61,872 nucleotides of DNA from Parapedobacter deserti (lineage in GTDB: Bacteria > Bacteroidota > Bacteroidia > Sphingobacteriales > Sphingobacteriaceae), in contig NZ_JBHRTA010000029.1 in the NCBI RefSeq assembly GCF_042646065.1, forward strand, positions 1 through 61,872, written 5' to 3'. The position numbers and the translations under genes are program-made. Of this stretch, positions 22,868-33,218 are shown piece after piece. The stretch's first letter is position 1. Each line of letters opens with the position of its first letter. Below the pieces are notes generated by a model. It was not told the DNA's origin. It saw nothing but the letters and a program-made list of their open reading frames with translations, and ran no database searches.

Positions 22868-24151
22868 TTACGGTATAGGCTGTATTAAGCTGGAAACAGT
22901 AACGGGTCGGTCATCAGATATGCTTGCAAACCAGTCATATTTTATTCCTTCCGAAACCGGAATAGTAGCAATATATTTTCCATCCAAATTCAATTCTGCA
23001 CGCACACTTACCCAGTTGCGCTTTGTCCACTCGTCTGCGCTATTACTGTACCAGACTAATGCCTGCGTAACAGGAGTGCTTGTTTTAACCGAGAATTGAA
23101 CCTTACTCTCCCCACTGGGACTTTTGCCATTGACAACGGCATTTCGTATTTCCGGGAAAGGCTTGCCGGAACCTTTCAGCCAGTAGTCAAACCAGGTTCG
23201 TTCCATAACCAACCAGCCTGGTGTATCTGTTGACTTTCTGTCATTCCCACCCGGAACAGAAATCTTGTGGTTCTCATTTGGAGCAAATAATTGATTTGCT
23301 GAACCCCTCTTAGCTTTAACTGTTTCCATTACGGCAGGAGGAAAGAAAAAAGCATCATTAGTGGCGGCAGCTAAAAAATAAGGAGTTCTTGAAGAAGATA
23401 TTCTTCTTCCTGCATCGAGATATTGCAACCATATCTTTTTCTCTTCTGGAGACATCTTCTCTATTTCCTTTTTGAACGAAGTTCCATAATCGTAAAATCC
23501 CGACCCAAAAACAGAAAACGAAGCTCGAATTTTATCACCTAGCAAGCCTGTTAACATAGTTGTTAGATATCCGCCCCACGAAATCCCAACTACCCCTATC
23601 TTTTCTTTGACAACATCAGGCTGCGTAGCTAGTAGATGGAATCCTTGTATCCCTACTACAACACCATCATATATAGTACTGGTTGTAATATCAGGTTTTG
23701 CAGTAAACCTGGATTTTCCGTAGGAAAACGATTTCCAGTGTCCATCGGAGTGTTGTACTTTTTCCGGGTTAGTTATTCCAGGTTCATCCAAGGCCAGCGT
23801 TATATACCCTAATTTTGCCCAAGCTATGGCTTTTTCTGTTTCAGCAGTTCCCCCTCCTCCATGTAGGACCAGTAGACCCGGATATTTTCCAGGTTTGTCC
23901 GGACGAGCGATGACTGCGAAAATTGTTGAAGGAACCGTTTTCTCATCTATGAAAACATCTCTTGAGTGAAATACAACTTTTTTAACGCTTACACCATCGT
24001 GCGTTTCATTTCCCAATTCCTTTATAATTTTTGGTGGCGAGTCATTCAAATATTTTTGAAACGGGTCTTTACCTTGTGCATAGACAGTTACCCCGAAACT
24101 GCAACAAAAGAAAAGAAGTAATAGCAAATCTTTAATCATAATTTTTGTCAT
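22868..24151 (-). CDS. Secreted alpha/beta hydrolase (acetyl xylan esterase-like)
   Basis: The product is 427 residues with a signal peptide ending near VYAQ. The alpha/beta-hydrolase core has an oxyanion strand LLVLHGGGGTAETEK, the nucleophile elbow VGISWGGYLTT (Ser at about 192), an acid-loop region AAATNDAFFFP and the His in APNENHKIS (about 290). A beta-sandwich-like C-terminal domain of about 90 residues follows. It is a paralogue of the next gene upstream (24159), sharing domain order. It probably deacylates a polysaccharide in the periplasm (inference). Confidence 0.85.
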   Translation of the reverse strand: MTKIMIKDLLLLLFFCCSFGVTVYAQGKDPFQKYLNDSPPKIIKELGNETHDGVSVKKVVFHSRDVFIDEKTVPSTIFAVIARPDKPGKYPGLLVLHGGGGTAETEKAIAWAKLGYITLALDEPGITNPEKVQHSDGHWKSFSYGKSRFTAKPDITTSTIYDGVVVGIQGFHLLATQPDVVKEKIGVVGISWGGYLTTMLTGLLGDKIRASFSVFGSGFYDYGTSFKKEIEKMSPEEKKIWLQYLDAGRRISSSRTPYFLAAATNDAFFFPPAVMETVKAKRGSANQLFAPNENHKISVPGGNDRKSTDTPGWLVMERTWFDYWLKGSGKPFPEIRNAVVNGKSPSGESKVQFSVKTSTPVTQALVWYSNSADEWTKRNWVSVRAELNLDGKYIATIPVSEGIKYDWFASISDDRPVTVSSLIQPIP

Positions 24152-24158
24152 TATTATC

Positions 24159-25421
24159 TCAATGAGTTGACTTAAGATGTTTAATCCAGGTAGATGTGGT
24201 AAATAATTGGTCTGTCCAGCTTGTATTCCTATCTGTCATACTTGCATACCAGTCGACGCCTGACGGAAACGCAGCGTTTGCTACCGATGCCGAAAAAATA
24301 CCGTCATTTTCTCTTTTAGCTTCAACTTGTATCCATTTGCGTTCTGTCGTCTTTACAGATGGATCACTGTAAAATATGTTTACCATTTCTGGCTTCGCTG
24401 CATTTTGTGTGACGAGTTTTACATGTAGATTTCCATTTTTATCCAGATGCGATTCAGATTCAATAACTTTCGGAATAGGTGGCCCTGCATTCTTAAGATA
24501 ATAATTAAAAAATTCCATCATTTTCCAGCTTCCCGGGTAACTGATTTTATGGTCCTCGTTAGGGGCATAGGATACGAACGTTTCTCCCTTCATTTTAGAC
24601 AATGTCTTTTGCACCGCCATCCATGACCAATGCTTATCATTCGTGGCTGTGATGATACCAAATGGCTTTGTTATATTAGCAGCTCTCTGGCCGGGATCCA
24701 AATATTTTATCCATTCAAATCTATCATAATCAGACATTTTATTAAGCATCTGCATTCCAAAAGATCCGGCCATAAAATTACCTGTTCCATAAACCGACCA
24801 GGTAGCCGCAAGATCATCATCAAGCATAGCCGCCAGCATGGTAGCTATATAACCGCCCCATGATCCTCCCGCAATTCCAATTTTATTTTTATCGATATCT
24901 GGCTGAGCTTTTAGCAGGTAAAATGCCTGTAGAGAAGCTACTATACCGGTAAACAACGCACCATGCGTTATGTCTGGTGTTACACCGTAGGTTTCCTGCT
25001 TAGGCCATGAGGTTTCAGGGTGGTGATTTCCGCCATAGTGAGATATTCCAGGAATATCCAGAACCATAGCTACATATCCGTCCTGCGCTAAAGACTCCGC
25101 TACATTTATATCAGCCTTTCCCCCTCCTCCATGAAGTCGGAGCACACCCGGAAAAGGACCTGTACCTTTGGGGTGTGCAATTGCAGCAAAAACACTAACT
25201 TCTGCCTTACCGTCTGCCGACGTTATATCGCGGGAATGAAAAACAAGTTTATCTACTATTATACCGCTATTGGTTGTGTCTATTCCCAGTTTTTTAATAA
25301 TAGCAGGTGCCTTTCCCGTCCTGTAAGCAGCAAAAGGGTCGTTATCGATCTCCTGGCTGCTGACGTTAAAACCAATTGAAACGATGAACAACAAAACAAA
25401 ACTGATTTGCAGCAATTTCAT
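24159..25421 (-). CDS. Secreted alpha/beta hydrolase, paralogue of 22868
   Basis: The product is 420 residues with a signal peptide ending at about FNVSSQ. Landmarks match the paralogue: LRLHGGGGKADINV, AGGSWGGYIATML (Ser at about 182), TATNDKHWSWM and YAPNEDHKISYPG. The N-terminal leader regions (DPFAAYRTGKAPAIIKKLG against DPFQKYLNDSPPKIIKELG) also align, so a tandem duplication is likely. Its ATG overlaps the fucosidase stop by four bases (25418-25421), indicating co-translation. Confidence 0.85.
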   Translation of the reverse strand: MKLLQISFVLLFIVSIGFNVSSQEIDNDPFAAYRTGKAPAIIKKLGIDTTNSGIIVDKLVFHSRDITSADGKAEVSVFAAIAHPKGTGPFPGVLRLHGGGGKADINVAESLAQDGYVAMVLDIPGISHYGGNHHPETSWPKQETYGVTPDITHGALFTGIVASLQAFYLLKAQPDIDKNKIGIAGGSWGGYIATMLAAMLDDDLAATWSVYGTGNFMAGSFGMQMLNKMSDYDRFEWIKYLDPGQRAANITKPFGIITATNDKHWSWMAVQKTLSKMKGETFVSYAPNEDHKISYPGSWKMMEFFNYYLKNAGPPIPKVIESESHLDKNGNLHVKLVTQNAAKPEMVNIFYSDPSVKTTERKWIQVEAKRENDGIFSASVANAAFPSGVDWYASMTDRNTSWTDQLFTTSTWIKHLKSTH

Positions 25422-26845
25422 GTTTTTGAAACTTTAGAAACAATTTTGAATACGTATACCGGCTGTCCTGAGGTTGCCCTTCTGAAACTGCTGGGTAAGT
25501 TCAGGTTTGTACCACCCGAACTATTCACAGAATGGTCTATTTTACGAGAATTGCCAAGCAATGTCAGCACATCATTATTTCCAACAATACCGTCGGGCAG
25601 AAGTAGCCTTTCAGGAAGTATTTGTTCATCCTCAGAAGGCAAATAAAAAGCATAATATACATTGTTCTTTTGCGTAAAAGCCCATTTTCCATGCCGGTAA
25701 GGAGCCAGAGGTCTACTTTCATACAATGCTTCGTGATTGACCTTCATCCACGACCCTATTTGCTCCAGACACGCTTTAGCTTTCGGGTCCCAGTCTCCAT
25801 TCTGATCCGGCCCTATATTCAGTAGCAAATTCCCGTTCTTGGCAACTATGTCAACCAACGTGTGTAAGACACTACGGGCCGACTTGTACTGATCATTTGG
25901 TTTATAGGACCAGGATTCACCCAGTGTCATACATGTTTCCCAAGGTATAGGGATAAAACTTTCAGGAACTTCTTGTTCCGGTGTTAAATAATTTTCAAGC
26001 TCTGCAGGGCCTTTACGATCTACAAAGAGAATACCTGGTTGATGCGATCTGGCCATCCTGGCAATATTCGCCATGTTTAGATCTTGATTTTGTATTGCTG
26101 GCCGAACCCATGAGCCATCAAACCATAAGACATCGACTTTGCCGTAGTTTTTCATCAATTCCTCTACCTGACGATAGCTAAAATCTCGGAACCTCTGCCA
26201 ACGTTCAGGGTATTTTGTAACGTCGTAACTCGCATTGCGGTCTTTTGGAGGAAAATATGACCACCAAAAATCCTGAGAGTGCCAGTCTGGTTTCGAAAAA
26301 TAAGCTCCAATCATGAAGCCTTTGTCTCTGAAAGCGGAGAAAATCTCCTTAGTGATGTCAATCTTTGTGTTTTTGTAAAAAGCGCCAGAAGGCGAGGTGA
26401 TCTTATAATCTGTTTCTTTTGTGTCATACATGCAAAAACCATCATGGTGCTTAGTTGTAAACACCATGTATCGCATACCAGCGTTTTCCGCCGCTGCAGC
26501 CCAGCGTGAAGGATCAAAATTTTTGGGATTAAACGTTTGGCCCAGTTTTTCATAAGCAATTTTATACTGGTACCAATCATGGCCATAAGGACCGGTTCGT
26601 TTTATAAAATCACGGTCTTCAGGACAAAGTGTCCATGATTCCACCACACCCCACTGACTATATGGTCCCCAATGAATAAATAGACCGAATTTAAGACCGT
26701 GCCAGGTTTCCAAATTTTTTCGGACCAAAGGATCCTCGGGAGCTTTATACTGGTCTGTTGATATCTTTTCATGCTGACCATAGGCAATAGAAAAAGGGAA
26801 AACAAATAGGATTAATCCCTTTATGATCGTGCTGTTGCTTAACAT
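25418..26845 (-). CDS. Alpha-L-fucosidase, GH29 family
   Basis: The product is 475 residues with a signal peptide ending near AYGQ. GH29 signatures: WHGLKFGLFIHWGPYS, MRYMVFTTKHHDGFCMYDTK, RQVEELMKNYGKVDVLWFDG (the Asp of WFDG is the expected nucleophile, at about 237) and GNLLLNIGPDQNGDWD. The C-terminal portion is a short beta-rich domain. It would release L-fucose from the glycan side chains outside the cytoplasm. It is third after SusD in the same minus-strand run. Confidence 0.93.
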   Translation of the reverse strand: MLSNSTIIKGLILFVFPFSIAYGQHEKISTDQYKAPEDPLVRKNLETWHGLKFGLFIHWGPYSQWGVVESWTLCPEDRDFIKRTGPYGHDWYQYKIAYEKLGQTFNPKNFDPSRWAAAAENAGMRYMVFTTKHHDGFCMYDTKETDYKITSPSGAFYKNTKIDITKEIFSAFRDKGFMIGAYFSKPDWHSQDFWWSYFPPKDRNASYDVTKYPERWQRFRDFSYRQVEELMKNYGKVDVLWFDGSWVRPAIQNQDLNMANIARMARSHQPGILFVDRKGPAELENYLTPEQEVPESFIPIPWETCMTLGESWSYKPNDQYKSARSVLHTLVDIVAKNGNLLLNIGPDQNGDWDPKAKACLEQIGSWMKVNHEALYESRPLAPYRHGKWAFTQKNNVYYAFYLPSEDEQILPERLLLPDGIVGNNDVLTLLGNSRKIDHSVNSSGGTNLNLPSSFRRATSGQPVYVFKIVSKVSKT

Positions 26846-26862
26846 TTGTTGCGTAAAATTAG

Positions 26863-27774
26863 TTATTGAATTTCTAGATTAATCTCGCGTACCTGAGACC
26901 TTTCTCCGTAGACTGTATGATTAATTCCTACAAAAGTGACCGTATATTTCCCCGGAGTCGAAAACTGATATGAAAAGCTGTTGCTGCGAGTTGTCATATC
27001 CCGTACAAGTGTAGCTCTATCGGGGGTAATATTCCGGAGGCCAACTGCTGAGCTTATTATCCAATCCTCGTTGTCCGGAGTGTTTACAGGCCCACCATTT
27101 ATTGACAACTGCGTTGCTGAAGGGGTTGCCCAGCCAACTGCTGGGTTCAGTACATTTACAGCTAACCAGTTAGGAGCGCTGATATTTGCAAAAATCGGGT
27201 AAACCGTTCCGTCCGTCAGGTTGTTGTGCAAGGTAAAATTCCTAATTGTCCATTGCCTTTGAGGAGAAGTAGATGAGGCCTCTCCTGTAAACTTAAAAGC
27301 AATATATACCTGATCTTCCGATGCAAAGTCAGAAATATCGACATCACCAGATTTCACATTGGCAGTTCCCATAGAAAGCGTTGCCCTACTGGTGATATCT
27401 GTCCAGGTAGCAGATTTTACCCCTTGTGCATTATAGGTTCCACTAAAATCACTTGATATCATTAATGCAAGTGAATTTACCTGGTTGCCATTTTGGGCTG
27501 ATGTTTCAAAATTTATGATCTGTTGTCCATCAGCTTTCGTTCGATTGGCATTTTCATACTTCTTTCCGTTTTCCCCAGAGTAAAAGATTACAAAATTAGG
27601 ATTGCCAGACAATAGAAATTCGACTGGCTCATCGACAATGAAGACGTTTTTTTCTGTTTTAACGTCAAAGTCGGTTGGCCATTCTACCTCATCTTTGGTA
27701 CAGCTAACGGAGAATCCTATAGCCGAAAAGATTAGGGCTATGTATTTAAATTTAGAAATAGTCATATTGTTCAT
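26863..27774 (-). CDS. DUF5017 surface lipoprotein (SusE/F-position)
   Basis: The product is about 303 residues from the ATG at 27774, two bases after the SusD stop; ATGs at 27786 and 27765 are alternatives. A lipoprotein signal ends in GFSVSC. The first domain (EVEWPTDFDVKTEKNVFIVD EPVEFLLSGNPNFVIFYSGE) is the DUF5017 start; the middle includes choice-of-anchor-like beta-sandwich sequence. In PULs, lipoproteins in this position bind glycan at the cell surface. Ligand specificity cannot be read from the sequence. Confidence 0.85.
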   Translation of the reverse strand: MNNMTISKFKYIALIFSAIGFSVSCTKDEVEWPTDFDVKTEKNVFIVDEPVEFLLSGNPNFVIFYSGENGKKYENANRTKADGQQIINFETSAQNGNQVNSLALMISSDFSGTYNAQGVKSATWTDITSRATLSMGTANVKSGDVDISDFASEDQVYIAFKFTGEASSTSPQRQWTIRNFTLHNNLTDGTVYPIFANISAPNWLAVNVLNPAVGWATPSATQLSINGGPVNTPDNEDWIISSAVGLRNITPDRATLVRDMTTRSNSFSYQFSTPGKYTVTFVGINHTVYGERSQVREINLEIQ

Positions 27775-27775
27775 G

Positions 27776-29596
27776 TTAGAATCCATTATTTTGTACCAGC
27801 AAATTATTTAGCGCCAATTCACTTAACGGAATAGGTAAATAAATATATTTGTCAGTTACATTATTCCCAGCATCGGCAGCATTTCTGAGTGATGTAGGCG
27901 CATTTAACGTGATATGGTTCGCTACAGCTTTCAATGTTGGCACAAAAATTCCCCAGCGAATCAGATCCATTCTTCTCAAACCCTCAAAGCACAACTCGCG
28001 GGAGCGCTCATCCTGAATAACTTTTCGAAAGTCGGACAAATCTGCAGGTGTTAAATCAGAATCATCAGTGGAGCTTAGATTTGCTGTAATAATAGCTCCG
28101 TTGCCATCACCTCCCGTAAGCGTAACTGTAGGTGTTCCTGTGTAAAATGTCCCCCTCGAAATGATTTCAACGGCGGTAACACGACCATCCTGGACAACGG
28201 CAGTAGCTTTTACAGGGTCTATCCCTACTGCATCTACACCTCCTGATACAGTGATAATTGGAGCGGTTGTATAACCAGCCCCCCCGTTAATAATTGTGAA
28301 AGATTTAATCGTTTTGCCACTTCCATAAGCTCTTTGACGAACTTCGTTTACGCATTTTTTAGCAAATTCGCTTGGGTTCTGTTGCGCCTCTGCCTCGTAT
28401 TCCGCTTCTGCTGCCATCAATAAGACATCTGAATACCGTATAACAGGATAGTTGGTTGAATTATAATTATTTATCTTATTAGTGGTTAGCTCGTATTCAC
28501 GTCTGAATTTCCCAATACGACGCTCATACAGCTGATTTGGAGTCCACGGAACTTTTATTAATGTATTATTGCCTTGATAACTATATGGAGCAATAGCCCA
28601 ATCTCGTCTCAAATCAGCATCATCGTATTTGTTAAATAATATAGCTTGAGCGCCATAACTACCCGGGGAAAAGCCTAATTGTATATTATTTTGCCTGATT
28701 CCAAAACCAACTCCAACTCCACCCGTCTTACCATGGGGATCAGTATTTCCTATTGAGTAAAACTCTACTTCCCATATGTTTTCCTCAATATTATACCTAT
28801 CCTGAATAAGATCAACATATAATTTTGAATAGTCAGGAACTAAACTGTGTATTTTTGAATCGATTACTTTGTTTGCCCATTTCAACGCTTCTGCATATTT
28901 GCTAGCGTCGTTGTGCGGATACCCCGCATTGTATAAACATACACGCGCTAAAATTGCCTGAACTGCAGATTTGCTTACTCTACCAGAATGCCCATATTCT
29001 GTAATTGGCAAAACCATTCCTTCTGCCATTGTCATTTCATCAATTATAAACTGATACACCTCTTTGGCAGGGGTACGGGCAGCGTAAACATCTTTTACCG
29101 ATTCGGTCGGCTTCGTTCTTAACGGGACATCTCCAAAATTACTAACCAATAAAAAATAGTAATAAGCTCTTAAAAACCTGGCTTGGCCTTCAATTACTCT
29201 ACGCCTGCTTTCATCCATTTGAGGCTTATTAATGTTTGCCAGCAGCATATTAGATTTTTCTACGCCTATATACAAGGTCCTCCAAATATCATAAACGCCT
29301 CTAAAGCTGGAAGTATAGTCATACTTTTGTGCAATCCCCGTTGCCGAAGCGGAATAGGATACGTCATCAGTGATTTCAAACGCTGTAAACAAGCTATTTC
29401 CGGAAGACCTGTAGATAACCTCACGGCCAAGTACTTCGTAAACTCCATTTAAGGCCGTATTGAGCTGTTCTTCGTTATTATAATAATATTCTGCAGCTAT
29501 AAAGTCTGTAGGTCTAATTTCGAGTGCTTTATTACAGGAAATCAAAACGTTGCAAATCGCTACTGCCAAAAGGATTTTAATGATCAGTGATTTCAT
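27776..29596 (-). CDS. susD: SusD/RagB family nutrient-binding lipoprotein
   Basis: The product is about 606 residues from the ATG at 29596, with a lipoprotein signal ending VLISC. The N-terminal TPR-rich SusD domain opens NKALEIRPTDFIAAEYYYNN EEQLNTALNGVY; the C-terminal part includes IRYSDVLLMAAEAEYEAEAQ and VIQDERSRELCFEGLRRMDL IRWG. Between them about 75 residues carry repeats of the GGAGYTTAPIITVSGG type, an uncommon insertion for SusD. The gene starts 12 bases after the SusC stop. It caps the SusC barrel and delivers glycan. Confidence 0.94.
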   Translation of the reverse strand: MKSLIIKILLAVAICNVLISCNKALEIRPTDFIAAEYYYNNEEQLNTALNGVYEVLGREVIYRSSGNSLFTAFEITDDVSYSASATGIAQKYDYTSSFRGVYDIWRTLYIGVEKSNMLLANINKPQMDESRRRVIEGQARFLRAYYYFLLVSNFGDVPLRTKPTESVKDVYAARTPAKEVYQFIIDEMTMAEGMVLPITEYGHSGRVSKSAVQAILARVCLYNAGYPHNDASKYAEALKWANKVIDSKIHSLVPDYSKLYVDLIQDRYNIEENIWEVEFYSIGNTDPHGKTGGVGVGFGIRQNNIQLGFSPGSYGAQAILFNKYDDADLRRDWAIAPYSYQGNNTLIKVPWTPNQLYERRIGKFRREYELTTNKINNYNSTNYPVIRYSDVLLMAAEAEYEAEAQQNPSEFAKKCVNEVRQRAYGSGKTIKSFTIINGGAGYTTAPIITVSGGVDAVGIDPVKATAVVQDGRVTAVEIISRGTFYTGTPTVTLTGGDGNGAIITANLSSTDDSDLTPADLSDFRKVIQDERSRELCFEGLRRMDLIRWGIFVPTLKAVANHITLNAPTSLRNAADAGNNVTDKYIYLPIPLSELALNNLLVQNNGF

Positions 29597-29607
29597 GATA
29601 ATCATTT

Positions 29608-32600
29608 TTATAATGTTAATTGTAAGCCAAAAACCAATGTTTTTGCTCTTGGATAAGAAGAGAAATCTAACCCCGTAGTTAGAGCCGAGTGACGCGTTGA
29701 AACTTCGGGATCAGGTCCCGAATATCCAGTTATCGTAAGCAAGTTTTGGGCTGATGAATAGAAACGCATAGTGCTAACCCCGACAGATTTTGTTAATTTA
29801 GCAGGCAAAGTATAACCCAGTGAAACCGTCTTTAACCGTAAATACGACCCATCCTCTATTGTTCTGTTAGAATAATAGGGCTGGCCCACAGCGCCGGCCC
29901 TGCTCGGTATTGTTGTATTCGTATTAGAAGGAGTCCAACGATTTGCGTATGTTGCATACATATTAGTATTAAGGTTTACAAGATTTGCCCCCTCCATAAC
30001 TATTCTATTTGCATTCATGATATCATTTCCATAGGAAAACTGAAAAAAGACATTTAGGTCAAAACCCTTGTAAAAAAAGTTATTTGTAAAACCACCTATG
30101 AAATCTGGATTTGGGTTTCCGATCACTGTAAAGTCAGTTGCTGTTACATTACCGTCATTATTAAGATCCCTATATTTCAAAAATCCAGGTTGTATGATAT
30201 TTCTTGCCAGCCCATTCGCAGGTACTTCGTCTTTTAAGACATACCTGCCATTTGCAAGCTGATTGAAGTCTTCATATTGGTACAATCCATCGCTTAATAC
30301 ACCATAAAACATGGCTATTGGCTGACCGATTTTTGCAATCCATAAAGGCGTGGTATTAAAAAGCCCCCCAACTGCTGTAGTAATCGATTCCTGACCTCTG
30401 GTTAAGGCCAGCACCTTATTTCGGTTAAAAGCAATATTAAAATTAGAATTCCATCTGAAATTTTCTGTTGATATGTTATCCGAGCTTATTGACAGCTCGA
30501 AACCACTATTGCTTACTTTTCCAATATTTTCAAAGGCAGAGGTATACCCTGTCATGGTCGGCAATTGTGCATTCAATAGTAAATTTGAAGTAACCTTTTT
30601 ATAGTAATCTGCCGTTAACCTGATCTTATCTTCTATGAAACCTACATCAATTCCAAAGTCGACTTCATTGGTTGTTTCCCATTTAAGGGTTGGATTGCCT
30701 AAAGTAACCGGCCCGCCACCCACACTGGGTGTAGAATTACCGAAAGAATAAAAGAATCCAACCGGAAATGCAATAGATGATAAACTTGCAAAATCATTGA
30801 CCCGATTGTTTCCAATAGACCCGTAGTTGATTCTCAGTTTTGCGTCTGACAGGAACGAAAGATCTTTGATAAATTCTTCCTCGCTCAGGCGGTAACTCAC
30901 ACCCAGGGAAGAAAAGTAAGACCAGCGGTTTCCCGCAGCAAATTTAGAAGACCCATCGGTACGCAGACTGGCTGATAAAGCGTATTTCGATTTGTATCTA
31001 TAATTTACACGTCCAAGCACAGACTGTAATGCCCACGCGGATGACGCAGCAGTAATAGACCGTGGTGTACCCTCATCAATCCCGCTAATGCCTAAAGACT
31101 CGTTCGGCACCTGTACTGCAGTGGCGCCTGAAGAATAGGATTCGCTCCTTTGTTGACTATAATCGACAACAAAATCCAAGTGATGCTGACCGAATTTACG
31201 GTTATAAATCAGCATGTTTTCGTTACTCAAATTGGTGGTGCCAAAGAGAATGCGCCCTCCATTTACGCCCAATGACTGGGGGTTGCGGGGGCTTCCTTGT
31301 CTGGTTGACGAATTATAGAATGAAATTGCCTCCCGGCCCGAGCGGTTCATTGCCCCGGTAACTCTCAACTTCAGATGTTTATTAAACTTGTATTCTGCAA
31401 ATACATTGCTCAACAAACTCGTTGACGCGGATTGACGCAATTCGTTCTTTGCCTGCATATACGGATTTACCCTGTAATCGGTATTAGGGTCTATAGAAGG
31501 GTCAAATAATTCGTTTTCGAAATCAAGATTAGCAACATCCCCTGCGGTTGGTCTAAAACTCCAAACGGCGTACATAAAAGATGCTGAAGGCAAGCTGTTA
31601 TTATTGGTAACAATTGTGCCATAGCTATTTATATCACTATAATTTGCAGATATCCCGACCTTTAGCTTGTCGTTGACATTTTGATCTAGTGTCACCCTGC
31701 CTTGATATCTCTTGAATCCAGAATTTACCAAGATCCCATCCTGATTTGTGATAGATCCTGAAACAGTATACCGGGTTTTGTTATCGCCGCCTGACATTGA
31801 AATATGATGATTTCCGAAAGGGGCAGTGTTAAACACTTTATCCTGCCAGTCTATTCCTTTTATCTCCCTGTATGATTCGATTGTTTTACCATCATTCAGA
31901 TAGTTCGCGATCGTATAGTTACTATCTATTTCAAATTGAAGCTTCACGAATTCGTAAGGATCGAGCACTGGTATTGCCTTACTTATGGTTTGGAAACCCT
32001 GATAGCCATCATAGTTTATTCTCGGTGCTCCAGCCTTTCCCCTTTTCGTAGTGATCATAATTACGCCGTTAGATCCTCTGGAACCATATATCGAAGTTGA
32101 TGCAGCGTCCTTTAACACATCTATTGACTCAATGTCAGCTGGATTGATAGCTGGGTTTTCATTATCTTCTATCGGGAACCCGTCTATCACATACAATGGC
32201 GAGTTGTCTTGAGTGATGGAATTTGCACCACGTATAACAATGTTGATAGCGGATCCTGGCTGACCGTCCACGGAGCTTACCTGAACCCCAGCAACACGAC
32301 CGGCCAAAGCCTGATCAAAACTCACAACAGGTGCCTTATTAAGGTCTTCCATATTTACTTTTCCTACAGATCCCACCAAATCTTTTCTGTCTATTGGATC
32401 TCCATAGCCCGTTACCACTACCTCATCAAACCTGCTACTGGATGATTTTAAAATTATGTTAATCGTTTTTCTGGCTCCCACCATTTCCTCCACCGTCTCT
32501 GATCCAATGTAGGAGAAAACTAAAATACTTGTCCTGTCCGGTACACTTATGCTATACTTTCCATTTACATCACTTGTGGTACCCTTTTCAGAATTTTTGA

Positions 32601-33051
32601 TTTTGATACTGACACCTGGTAAAGGTTCGCCTACCTCATCAGTTATTACTCCAACTATTAATATCGGAGCAGCCTTTTTTGATGCAGCAACATTTATAAC
32701 AATCGTTTGACCGACTGCCTTATATTCCAAATTGTGAGGAGTCAAAATTGAATTTAACACCGCTGACAGCTTTTGTTCTTTGAACGAAGCTTTAACTGGA
32801 CCGGCCCCCGAAATTTTACTCCCAGTAAACGAGAAGTTTGCACCGGTAAGTTTAGCCAGCTTGTCTAAAGCTTCAGGCACATTTTTCTCTTCCAATTGGA
32901 TTGTGACAACTTTTTCAAGCGTTTGTGACACGCCAGCCCAACTTGCGAAAGGAATTACTAAATTTAGACAACAAACCAGTTTAAATGCCGTGACTAATCG
33001 CGACGGATTGGGCCCGGAGAACTTAATTCTCCATTGTAAAAATACACTCAT
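29608..33051 (-). CDS. susC: SusC/RagA TonB-dependent outer membrane receptor with STN domain
   Basis: The product is 1147 residues. A signal region (1-40) precedes an STN domain (about 45-120, VVTIQLEEKNVPEALDKLAK), a carboxypeptidase-like beta domain (about 128-210, GVITDEVGEPLPGVSIKIKN), the plug (about 212-340, DEVVVTGYGDPIDRKDLVGS VGKVNMEDL, then VIDGFPIEDNENPAINPADI), and a beta-barrel to the final SYPRAKTLVFGLQLTL. STN domains signal inward to FecR anti-sigma factors, and a fecR gene lies 168 bases upstream. The protein imports oligosaccharides in a TonB-driven step. Confidence 0.95.
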   Translation of the reverse strand: MSVFLQWRIKFSGPNPSRLVTAFKLVCCLNLVIPFASWAGVSQTLEKVVTIQLEEKNVPEALDKLAKLTGANFSFTGSKISGAGPVKASFKEQKLSAVLNSILTPHNLEYKAVGQTIVINVAASKKAAPILIVGVITDEVGEPLPGVSIKIKNSEKGTTSDVNGKYSISVPDRTSILVFSYIGSETVEEMVGARKTINIILKSSSSRFDEVVVTGYGDPIDRKDLVGSVGKVNMEDLNKAPVVSFDQALAGRVAGVQVSSVDGQPGSAINIVIRGANSITQDNSPLYVIDGFPIEDNENPAINPADIESIDVLKDAASTSIYGSRGSNGVIMITTKRGKAGAPRINYDGYQGFQTISKAIPVLDPYEFVKLQFEIDSNYTIANYLNDGKTIESYREIKGIDWQDKVFNTAPFGNHHISMSGGDNKTRYTVSGSITNQDGILVNSGFKRYQGRVTLDQNVNDKLKVGISANYSDINSYGTIVTNNNSLPSASFMYAVWSFRPTAGDVANLDFENELFDPSIDPNTDYRVNPYMQAKNELRQSASTSLLSNVFAEYKFNKHLKLRVTGAMNRSGREAISFYNSSTRQGSPRNPQSLGVNGGRILFGTTNLSNENMLIYNRKFGQHHLDFVVDYSQQRSESYSSGATAVQVPNESLGISGIDEGTPRSITAASSAWALQSVLGRVNYRYKSKYALSASLRTDGSSKFAAGNRWSYFSSLGVSYRLSEEEFIKDLSFLSDAKLRINYGSIGNNRVNDFASLSSIAFPVGFFYSFGNSTPSVGGGPVTLGNPTLKWETTNEVDFGIDVGFIEDKIRLTADYYKKVTSNLLLNAQLPTMTGYTSAFENIGKVSNSGFELSISSDNISTENFRWNSNFNIAFNRNKVLALTRGQESITTAVGGLFNTTPLWIAKIGQPIAMFYGVLSDGLYQYEDFNQLANGRYVLKDEVPANGLARNIIQPGFLKYRDLNNDGNVTATDFTVIGNPNPDFIGGFTNNFFYKGFDLNVFFQFSYGNDIMNANRIVMEGANLVNLNTNMYATYANRWTPSNTNTTIPSRAGAVGQPYYSNRTIEDGSYLRLKTVSLGYTLPAKLTKSVGVSTMRFYSSAQNLLTITGYSGPDPEVSTRHSALTTGLDFSSYPRAKTLVFGLQLTL

Positions 33052-33218
33052 ATTGTTAGATTTATAATTAGTTTATGAAGCCGAGTAATGAAAGCGAATT
33101 TTGTGATTTATCTACTTATTGTGCTTTCCAAAACTATTTATATGGTTAAATCTTAATTTTTCATACATCAATCCTTAACCGTATTGCCAAGTAGGGTTCA
33201 TTACATCACTTAAATGAG

